Shown here one piece after another: positions 32,505-37,661 of a DNA stretch of 37,661 bases. Origin of the DNA: Acetitomaculum ruminis DSM 5522 (lineage in GTDB: Bacteria > Bacillota > Clostridia > Lachnospirales > Lachnospiraceae); contig NZ_FOJY01000021.1 of assembly GCF_900112085.1 (NCBI RefSeq), positions 1-37,661 on the forward strand, given 5' to 3'. A model generated the notes under the pieces. That model saw only the letters and a program-made list of their open reading frames with translations. It had not been told where the DNA came from and did no database searches. Position numbers and translations under genes: made by a program. Positions within the stretch are counted from its first letter, which is position 1. Every line of letters starts with the position of its first letter.

Positions 32505-33350
32505 ATGTTATTTGATGAAAAGACCTGGGATAGCATCCAGAAGGGCCAGAATACCTTTAAAACTATTCCAAAGAGCTTAGGGAGAGTTCATGAATTAGAA
32601 ATTCCGGATCGTTTCTATTATATTGCAGATGGTGCATGCAAGGGGAATTACAAATTAGAATATGTAAAACTTCCCGAAAGCTTAAAAGTTATCGGAAAAA
32701 GTGCATTTGAAAACTGCAAAATTAGAAGAGGTATTGATTTACCTTCCACAGTAAATGTAATTAAAGAATCAGCATTTGCGGGAAATCAAAGATTTGTTTC
32801 AATAAAGATACCATATTCCGTAAAAAACATCGAAAAAAAAGCCTTTTATAATTGCAGGCATTTAAGGGAAATTGAATATGCATTGGACAGTGGTTTAAAA
32901 AGCATTGAAGAAGAGACCTTTGAAAGCTGTTTAAGCTTAAAAAAGGTGATTTTGCCTGAAGGGATAAAGCTTATTAAAGACAGGGCCTTTTATAAATGTA
33001 AGGAGCTGGAGGATTTTATATTGCCTGATTCCGTAGTGGGAATTGGAAAAGAGGCTTTTTATAACAGCAAAATAAAATTTGAAACCTTGCCTGAAGGTCT
33101 GGAAGTCATAGGAGAATCAGCTTTTTTTAAATGCATGGAGTTAAAAAAAGTTACTCTTCCCAAAAGTGTAAAAAAAGTCGAAAAATGGGCTTTTCACGGT
33201 TGTGGAAGATTAAAGGAATTAATATTTACCCATGACCCTTTGTATATGGGAGAATGGATAGCAAATAAGGATTGTACCATTGTTTGTAAAGAAGGTTCAA
33301 AGGTAGATAAATATTGTCAAAAACATCAGCTAAAAAGCAGATACATTTAA
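32505..33350 (+). CDS. leucine-rich repeat (LRR_5, BspA-like) protein, no export signal
   Basis: The 281 residues are made of about eight LRR_5 repeats of 22-24 residues with the pattern LPxxLxxIGxxAFxxCxxL. Such repeats form a curved solenoid for protein binding and usually occur in secreted BspA-like surface proteins, but here neither signal peptide nor anchor is present, so it is probably cytoplasmic. I start at ATG 32505 because TTAGGAGG is just upstream; an in-frame TTG at 32394 lacks support. The last residues (KVDKYCQKHQL) match the end of other clostridial LRR_5 proteins. No partner gene is obvious. Confidence 0.85.
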   Translation: MLFDEKTWDSIQKGQNTFKTIPKSLGRVHELEIPDRFYYIADGACKGNYKLEYVKLPESLKVIGKSAFENCKIRRGIDLPSTVNVIKESAFAGNQRFVSIKIPYSVKNIEKKAFYNCRHLREIEYALDSGLKSIEEETFESCLSLKKVILPEGIKLIKDRAFYKCKELEDFILPDSVVGIGKEAFYNSKIKFETLPEGLEVIGESAFFKCMELKKVTLPKSVKKVEKWAFHGCGRLKELIFTHDPLYMGEWIANKDCTIVCKEGSKVDKYCQKHQLKSRYI

Positions 33351-33377
33351 TTGTTAAAAATAGGGATTATATATAAT

Positions 33378-33438
33378 AAAAAACATTTGTATTAGAGATA
33401 ATTGACCATGGTCTGTATCAATATACAAATGTTTTTTT
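33378..33438 (+). terminator. long hairpin terminator after the LRR gene
   Basis: AAAAAACATTTGTAT (33378-33392) pairs with ATACAAATGTTTTTTT (33423-33438). The 30-base loop contains a second perfect palindrome GACCATGGTC (33404-33413). It can work in both directions. Confidence 0.85.
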
Positions 33439-33528
33439 CTCATGTGCTATTATATTGACTTGAAAAATAGATATTGATATCATATTTTTGTGTGAATTAT
33501 TAAAAATAATATTTGGGAGAGGAATTTA

Positions 33529-33921
33529 TTGAAAAAAAATATCAAAAAGTCAGATATTTATCTGATACTTATAATCGCAATACTGGCTATAGGAGCCTTT
33601 GCATTTCAAAAAATCTACGAAAATAAAACTTCCGTAGGCAAGGCCTATGCTGTTATCAGGATAAACGGGGATATTTATAAAAAGCTTCCTCTTGATGAGG
33701 ATACTGAAGTAAAAATAGAGCTTAAAGACGGAAATTATAATATTGTTAAAATAAAGGATAAAAAGGCATATATTTCGGAAGCATCCTGTCCTGATAAGAT
33801 TTGTGTTCACGAAGGGAAAATCAGTAAAAATCACCAGGTAATAACTTGCCTTCCTAATAAAGTGACCGTTACTATAGAAAATACAGATGAAAAAGATGCA
33901 GCAGATGTGGTTGCATCATAA
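33529..33921 (+). CDS. NusG domain II-containing membrane protein
   Basis: The 130 residues have one membrane segment (about 11-27) and an external domain of the NusG_II family, with the Cys-containing ISEASCPDKICVHEGKI and ITCLPNKV motifs. Despite the name this family is not a transcription factor; it is a small extracytoplasmic beta domain. It is regularly next to a Gx transporter, as here (36 bases downstream). The start is TTG 33529, seven bases after GGGAGAGG. Function is unknown. Confidence 0.85.
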   Translation: MKKNIKKSDIYLILIIAILAIGAFAFQKIYENKTSVGKAYAVIRINGDIYKKLPLDEDTEVKIELKDGNYNIVKIKDKKAYISEASCPDKICVHEGKISKNHQVITCLPNKVTVTIENTDEKDAADVVAS

Positions 33922-33957
33922 AACACAGAAAGGAAATCCATTAAATAAAGAAGCATT

Positions 33958-34470
33958 ATGAATGATTACAAAACAAAGAAAAACGCTCTGATAGGAATGC
34001 TCATAGCTTTGGCATTTATATTTTCATATATAGAAAGTCTGATTCCTTTTAATTTTGGGGTACCCGGGATAAAGTTGGGACTTGCCAATATAGTTGTTTT
34101 AACAGCCCTGTATGTTTTGGGAGTTAAAGAGGCTTTTATTTTAAGTATAATAAGAATAATTCTCACCGGACTTACCTTTACAAGCCTTGCGGCAATGCTT
34201 TACAGCCTTGCAGGAGGTTTATTAAGCTTTCTTTTGATGATGATTGCTAAAAAGACGGATAAGTTTTCAATAATGGGAGTAAGTGTACTTGGAGGAATCG
34301 GACATAACACAGGTCAGATAATTATGGCAATTTTGGTTTTAAATACCGCAGGACTTATTTATTATCTTCCCCTTCTTATAATATCCGGTCTTGTTACAGG
34401 TACAATTATAGGAATAATCGGGGGAATGGTAGTAGAAAGAGTTAAAAACTACGGATTAAACAAGGAATGA
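33958..34470 (+). CDS. Gx transporter family protein (heptaprenyl diphosphate synthase component I-like)
   Basis: The 170-residue membrane protein has about five hydrophobic segments and the family's FNFGVPGIKLGLANIVV motif. Annotations such as heptaprenyl diphosphate synthase component I are inherited from weak similarity; the fold resembles ECF-type S components, so transport is a better guess. It follows the NusG-II gene and precedes a sirtuin gene. No polyprenyl synthase is adjacent. The ligand is unknown. Confidence 0.85.
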   Translation: MNDYKTKKNALIGMLIALAFIFSYIESLIPFNFGVPGIKLGLANIVVLTALYVLGVKEAFILSIIRIILTGLTFTSLAAMLYSLAGGLLSFLLMMIAKKTDKFSIMGVSVLGGIGHNTGQIIMAILVLNTAGLIYYLPLLIISGLVTGTIIGIIGGMVVERVKNYGLNKE

Positions 34471-34504
34471 TTACCTGTTAAAAGATTTAAAGGAGGTAGA
34501 ATAA

Positions 34505-35227
34505 ATGACAGCAGAAATTGAGAAACTTCAAAAAATGATTGACGAATCAGATAATATAGTATTTTTTGGAGGCGCGGGAGTATCTACAGAAAGTGGCATA
34601 CCTGATTTTAGAAGCGTTGACGGCTTATATAATCAAAAATATGATTATCCACCGGAAACCATAATAAGTCACTCATTTTATATGGCAAAACCGGAAGAAT
34701 TTTTCCGCTTTTATAAAGATAAGATGCTATGCCTTGATGCAATGCCAAATACTGCCCATAATTTTCTTGCAAAGTTGGAAGAAAAGGGGAAATTAAAGGC
34801 AGTCGTTACCCAGAATATAGATGGTCTTCATCAAAAAGCCGGAAACAAGACAGTTTATGAACTTCATGGCAGCGTTCTTAGAAATTATTGTCAAAAATGC
34901 CACAAATTTTATGATGCATGGTACATAAAAAATTCTGAGGGAATCCCATATTGTGAATGTGGCGGAAAGATTAAGCCTGATGTTGTATTGTATGAAGAAG
35001 GCCTTGACAATGACATTGTAAGCGGTGCAATCAGGGCGATTTCAGATTGCGATATGTTAATAATCGGAGGCACCTCCCTTGTGGTATATCCGGCGGCAGG
35101 TCTTATAGATTATTACAGAGGAAATAAGCTGGTTCTTGTAAATAAGTCTGTTACACCGATGGATTCCAGGGCTAATCTTTTCGTACAGGGGATGATAGGA
35201 GAAATATTTGGACAGCTTAAGGTATGA
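34505..35227 (+). CDS. cobB: NAD-dependent protein deacylase (sirtuin)
   Basis: It removes acyl groups from protein lysines with NAD+. The 240 residues have GAGVSTESGIPDFRS for NAD binding, TQNIDGLH, catalytic His121 (ELHGS), and zinc Cys residues C129/C132 and C150/C152. The C-terminal GTSLVVYPA closes the NAD site. It lacks the Tyr/Arg pair of CobB-type desuccinylases as far as I can see, and so looks like a general deacetylase. AGGAGGT precedes the ATG. DUF951 follows by 12 bases. Confidence 0.95.
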   Translation: MTAEIEKLQKMIDESDNIVFFGGAGVSTESGIPDFRSVDGLYNQKYDYPPETIISHSFYMAKPEEFFRFYKDKMLCLDAMPNTAHNFLAKLEEKGKLKAVVTQNIDGLHQKAGNKTVYELHGSVLRNYCQKCHKFYDAWYIKNSEGIPYCECGGKIKPDVVLYEEGLDNDIVSGAIRAISDCDMLIIGGTSLVVYPAAGLIDYYRGNKLVLVNKSVTPMDSRANLFVQGMIGEIFGQLKV

Positions 35228-35239
35228 TGGGAGATAGAA

Positions 35240-35443
35240 ATGGACATACAGGTTGGCGATACAATAAGAATGAAAAAGAAACATCCCTGTGGCAGTTTTG
35301 AATGGGAAGTATTGCGTATAGGAGCGGATTTTAAGCTTAAATGTACAGGCTGCGGACACCAGTTAATGATAGCCCGTACAAAAGCCGAAAAAGGAATCCG
35401 GGAGATAAACGGTCAAAAGGTGAATGTTTTTGTAAGAAAATAA
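35240..35443 (+). CDS. DUF951 family protein
   Basis: The 67-residue protein begins MDIQVGDTIRMKKKHPCGS and has a KCTGCGHQLMI motif; both are diagnostic of DUF951. It looks like a small OB- or SH3-like basic protein and could bind nucleic acid. It is commonly found just before rpsF in Firmicutes, as here. Function is not established. GGGAGAT is the ribosome binding site. Confidence 0.9.
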   Translation: MDIQVGDTIRMKKKHPCGSFEWEVLRIGADFKLKCTGCGHQLMIARTKAEKGIREINGQKVNVFVRK

Positions 35444-35458
35444 AAATAAAAATTTTTC

Positions 35459-35487
35459 TTGAAACAAAATCCTCTTTATGGTAAAAT
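35459..35487 (+). promoter_or_regulatory. promoter of rpsF-ssb-rpsR
   Basis: TTGAAA (35459-35464) and TAAAAT (35482-35487) are 17 bases apart. The expected transcript start is near 35494. Confidence 0.75.
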
Positions 35488-35493
35488 ATAACC

Positions 35494-35558
35494 TCGTGAT
35501 ATATTAATTCCTTGTCTCTTTAATACAAGGAGACCAAAGGCCAAAAGGAGGAAAACAG
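35494..35558 (+). promoter_or_regulatory. rpsF leader, possible S6:S18 autoregulatory RNA
   Basis: The 65-base leader holds TCCTTGT (35509-35515) pairing with ACAAGGA (35525-35531), and a competing GTCTC (35514-35518)/GAGAC (35530-35534). rpsF leaders in many bacteria bind the S6:S18 complex. Position fits that, but the conserved protein-binding bulge was not identified. Confidence 0.35.
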
Positions 35559-35846
35559 ATGAACAAATATGAATTAGCTCTTGTTATTAATGCAAAGGCT
35601 GAAGATGACGTAAGAAATGCTACGTTAGAAAAAGTTAAAGAGTACATCGCACGTTTTGGTGGCGAAATTACAAACATTGATGAGTGGGGAAAGAAAAAAC
35701 TCGCTTATGAAATTCAGAAAATGAATGAAGGCTTTTATTACTTTATACAATTTGATGGTGATTCAAATTGCCCGAACGAATTAGAAGCAGTAGTTCGTAT
35801 CATGGATAACGTTATCAGACACCTTATCGTAAAACAGGAAGCTTAA
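35559..35846 (+). CDS. rpsF: 30S ribosomal protein S6
   Basis: The 95 residues are a full-length S6: MNKYELALVINAKAEDD at the start and WGKKKLAYEIQKMNEGFYYF in the middle. S6 binds 16S rRNA as a dimer with S18. AAAGGAGG precedes the ATG. It opens the canonical rpsF-ssb-rpsR operon. Confidence 0.98.
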   Translation: MNKYELALVINAKAEDDVRNATLEKVKEYIARFGGEITNIDEWGKKKLAYEIQKMNEGFYYFIQFDGDSNCPNELEAVVRIMDNVIRHLIVKQEA

Positions 35847-35880
35847 TCTTTAATTTAAGAAGAAAGCGAGATAACAAAAT

Positions 35881-36333
35881 ATGAACAAAATAATACTTAT
35901 GGGAAGACTTACAAGGGATCCTGAAATTAGATATTCTCAAGGAAATAACCCTTTAACAATAGCCAGATTTAGTATTGCGGTAGATAGAAGATTTAAAAGA
36001 GAAGGAGAAGCTGATGCAGATTTCTTTAACTGTACAAGCTTTGGTAAACAGGCAGAATTTGTTGAAAGATATTTGAAACAAGGAACAAAGATTCTTTTAT
36101 CTGGCCGGGTTCAGAATGATAATTATACAAATAGAGATGGACAAAAGGTATATAGTGTCCAGATTATCGCAGAAGAGATTGAATTTGCAGAAAGTAAGAA
36201 TGCAGCAGCCCGCAATTCAAATGCAGCTGTACCATCAGGCGATATGCCAGATATGCCACAGCCATCAGGGGCAGCCGGAAGCGACTTTATGAAAATAGAC
36301 AGTGGAATTATGGACGAGCTTCCATTCAGTTAA
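35881..36333 (+). CDS. ssb: single-stranded DNA-binding protein
   Basis: The 150 residues comprise the OB fold ([18 protein letters not shown], then [13 protein letters not shown]) up to about residue 105, a disordered Ala/Pro/Met-rich linker and the acidic tip DELPFS that recruits partner proteins. It coats ssDNA in replication and repair. It lies between rpsF and rpsR as in most Firmicutes. Confidence 0.98.
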   Translation: MNKIILMGRLTRDPEIRYSQGNNPLTIARFSIAVDRRFKREGEADADFFNCTSFGKQAEFVERYLKQGTKILLSGRVQNDNYTNRDGQKVYSVQIIAEEIEFAESKNAAARNSNAAVPSGDMPDMPQPSGAAGSDFMKIDSGIMDELPFS

Positions 36334-36362
36334 TCTTCTTTATAGTTAAGGAGGAAAAAATA

Positions 36363-36614
36363 ATGCCATATAATAAAAATGACTCTTCAATGAAAAGAAG
36401 AGGTGGACGTAGAAGAAAGAAAGTTTGTGTTTTTTGTGGAAAAGATAATGTGATTGATTACAAGGATACAAACAAACTTAAAAGATACATTTCTGAAAGA
36501 GGAAAAATTCTTCCTAGAAGAATTACAGGAAACTGTGCTAAACATCAGAGAGCACTTACAGTAGCTATCAAGAGAGCGCGTCATGTTGCTCTTATGCCAT
36601 ATGTAGCTGAGTAA
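36363..36614 (+). CDS. rpsR: 30S ribosomal protein S18
   Basis: The 83-residue protein has [10 protein letters not shown] with the zinc-type Cys pair, [18 protein letters not shown] and the basic C-terminus. It pairs with S6 in the small subunit. AAGGAGG precedes the ATG. A strong terminator follows 23 bases after the stop. Confidence 0.98.
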   Translation: MPYNKNDSSMKRRGGRRRKKVCVFCGKDNVIDYKDTNKLKRYISERGKILPRRITGNCAKHQRALTVAIKRARHVALMPYVAE

Positions 36615-36637
36615 TCAGTAATAAAATTAAAAGAATT

Positions 36638-36677
36638 GCCTTGTGGTGGTATCAAATACCGCTACAGGGCTTTTTTT
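36638..36677 (+). terminator. terminator of the rpsF-ssb-rpsR operon
   Basis: GCCTTGTGGTGGTAT (36638-36652) pairs with ATACCGCTACAGGGC (36656-36670) with three G-U type positions, loop CAA, followed by seven T. Confidence 0.95.
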
Positions 36678-36688
36678 GTGACCATAAA

Positions 36689-36904
36689 ATGTGTTTAGGG
36701 GAAAAAACAAAAACACCAAAACAAAGGACAAAGATTGTAAAAATCAATTACAGTAGTGAACAAGAGATGAAAAAGTCAGTATACTATGAGGAATGCATTG
36801 ATGGTTTTTGGTTTAGAGGGGATCTTTATTTTGATTCTGTCGAAGATTTGGATTACGGAGTTAAAAGTGCCAGGTATACAGGAATCTTATATGAGGGAGA
36901 ATAG
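36689..36904 (+). pseudogene. 5'-truncated copy of the small secreted-protein family
   Basis: The frame encodes a C-terminal region matching the next gene: VYYEECIDGFWFRGDL here against IYYEEYIDGHMWGGIL there, then YGVKSARYTGIL against YGVVEATFSGKL. The N-terminal signal peptide is missing and the frame emerges from the rpsR terminator. The first ATG (36689) has no ribosome binding site. I read it as the remnant of a tandem duplicate. It could still be expressed from read-through, but would not be exported. Confidence 0.65.
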
Positions 36905-36919
36905 AAAAGGAGTGAATGT

Positions 36920-37273
36920 ATGAAAAAGAGAAAATTATTTTTATTGACTGTGGTTATTATTGGAATTTTGTTTCAAAGTTCTAAAGTTTGCATGGCTGCA
37001 GAAACAGCCCCATTTTTTGAGAATGGTATAGTCGAAATTGGTAATATAGATTTGGGAGAAAGTGACCTCCAACTACCATTGGTTAAAAAGAAATCCAAAA
37101 CTGTTAAAAGAACATATCCAAATAAACAGTCAATTCCAGGAGGCATTTATTACGAAGAATACATAGATGGGCATATGTGGGGTGGAATACTTGATTGGAC
37201 TGGAGAAATAAAAAATGTTGGATATGGTGTGGTTGAGGCTACATTTTCTGGAAAACTAAAGATGATAGATTAG
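36920..37273 (+). CDS. small secreted protein, intact member of a tandem family
   Basis: The 117 residues start with a signal peptide (MKKRKLFLLTVVIIGILF..., probable cleavage after CMAA). The mature part has a variable N-terminal half and a conserved C-terminal module: RTYPNKQSIPGGIYYEEY, then GHMWGGIL and YGVVEATFSGKL. This beta-rich pattern (tRxY...IPxxIxYxE...W.G.L...Y.a.ySG.L) is known to me from uncharacterised secreted proteins of Firmicutes. AAAGGAGTG is a good ribosome binding site. Function unknown; an envelope or antagonism role would be guesswork. Confidence 0.75.
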   Translation: MKKRKLFLLTVVIIGILFQSSKVCMAAETAPFFENGIVEIGNIDLGESDLQLPLVKKKSKTVKRTYPNKQSIPGGIYYEEYIDGHMWGGILDWTGEIKNVGYGVVEATFSGKLKMID

Positions 37274-37290
37274 GAGGTTGTGTTTTAGTT

Positions 37291-37584
37291 ATGAAAAATA
37301 AAGTATTATTTATAGTAATGGGTGCATGTATATTATTGGGATTAAACAAATCAATAGTTTTGGCATATGAGGGATTACCAAATAATTCGTCGATGGATAT
37401 AGTTGTGGACATAAATAAAACGCAACAAGTAGAAGAATATACGCCAAACATTTTTAAAGTTGAAAGAGAAGCAACTATAAAAAGAAAGTATAGTTCAAGA
37501 ATTGATATACCAGATTCCTATCCATATACTATTTATGACGAAAAATTGCAAATTTGGCTTAGTGGGGATTTGAACGCAGTGTAA
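37291..37584 (+). pseudogene. small secreted protein, 3' end cut by a repeat insertion
   Basis: The 97 residues have a signal peptide (cleavage probably after VLAY or VLA) and begin the same module (IKRKYSSRIDIPDSYPYTIY, then LQIWLSGDL), but end there. The intact neighbour continues for about 25 more residues. The last three codons (NAV) and stop come from the structured repeat starting at 37571. So the C-terminal part of the family module has been lost. The protein may be non-functional or altered. The AGGAGG is 13 bases from the ATG, longer than optimal. Confidence 0.75.
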
Positions 37585-37661
37585 GCAATCCCCCGCTTCA
37601 AAAGCGTAAGCTTTAAGCGGGGGTATAAGCTTACTAGTGTCAGAAGGGGGTAAAGCCCCTT
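37571..37661 (+). repeat. structured interspersed repeat, copy C (cut by window end)
   Basis: The 91 visible bases match copy B (3324-3414) at all but one position: base 37578 is A where copy B has G (3331). That base is in the outer stem, where A pairs with T as well as G wobbles with it. Hairpin 1 with the GTAA loop is identical, and hairpin 2 is cut at the window edge. The left end lies inside a reading frame. Confidence 0.95.

Overview
The window is low-GC, densely packed DNA that looks like the chromosome of an anaerobic Firmicute, most likely a Lachnospiraceae-type Clostridium relative. The evidence is AT-rich codon use, AGGAGG ribosome binding sites, a complete rnfCDGEAB operon, the rpsF-ssb-rpsR block with DUF951 upstream, a NusG-domain-II/Gx-transporter pair, and several c-di-GMP enzymes. 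I cannot name the species from sequence alone.

Layout. 1-1700: the 5' end of an IS110-family insertion sequence pointing off the left edge, with a long structured non-coding end, abuts an orphan ABC ATPase and a membrane-anchored partner. 1700-9450: MATE exporter, large GGDEF/GGDEF-like/EAL protein, thrS lacking a TGS domain, a zinc-ribbon/HTH protein and an unknown convergent gene. 9570-13620: EIIC-like permease, aroE and aroK as one operon, then a membrane-anchored Ser/Thr kinase behind a near-consensus promoter. 13780-20190: a small unknown gene, diverging from a four-gene run of diguanylate cyclase, MacB-type ATPase, FtsX-type permease and hybrid histidine kinase. 20330-24300: URO-D-family protein, NCS2 purine permease and a two-gene CHR (chromate-type) transporter. 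24590-26670: DEDDh exonuclease and another diguanylate cyclase. 26830-32190: the Rnf operon. 32500-35450: LRR_5 protein, NusG-II protein, Gx transporter, sirtuin, DUF951. 35450-36680: rpsF-ssb-rpsR. 36680-37661: three related small secreted-protein genes, the first lacking its 5' end and the last cut by a repeat.

The most unusual signal is an interspersed, strongly structured repeat of about 162 bp with three copies in the window (1607-1681, 3324-3485, 37571 to the edge). It folds into an outer stem enclosing three hairpins, one capped by a GTAA (GNRA-type) tetraloop, plus a trailing hairpin. Differences between copies preserve pairing, one copy has lost two hairpins while keeping a closed structure, and one copy has landed in a secreted-protein gene and supplies its stop codon. 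With the IS110 non-coding end, which is where such elements encode a bridge RNA, these are the best candidates here for RNA-linked mobile DNA.

How genes work together: three intact GGDEF proteins, one also carrying EAL, plus a hybrid kinase indicate heavy c-di-GMP and phosphorelay signalling. Rnf couples ferredoxin:NAD+ electron transfer to ion pumping. The remainder is mostly housekeeping (threonyl-tRNA charging, shikimate pathway, ribosome and SSB) and transport.
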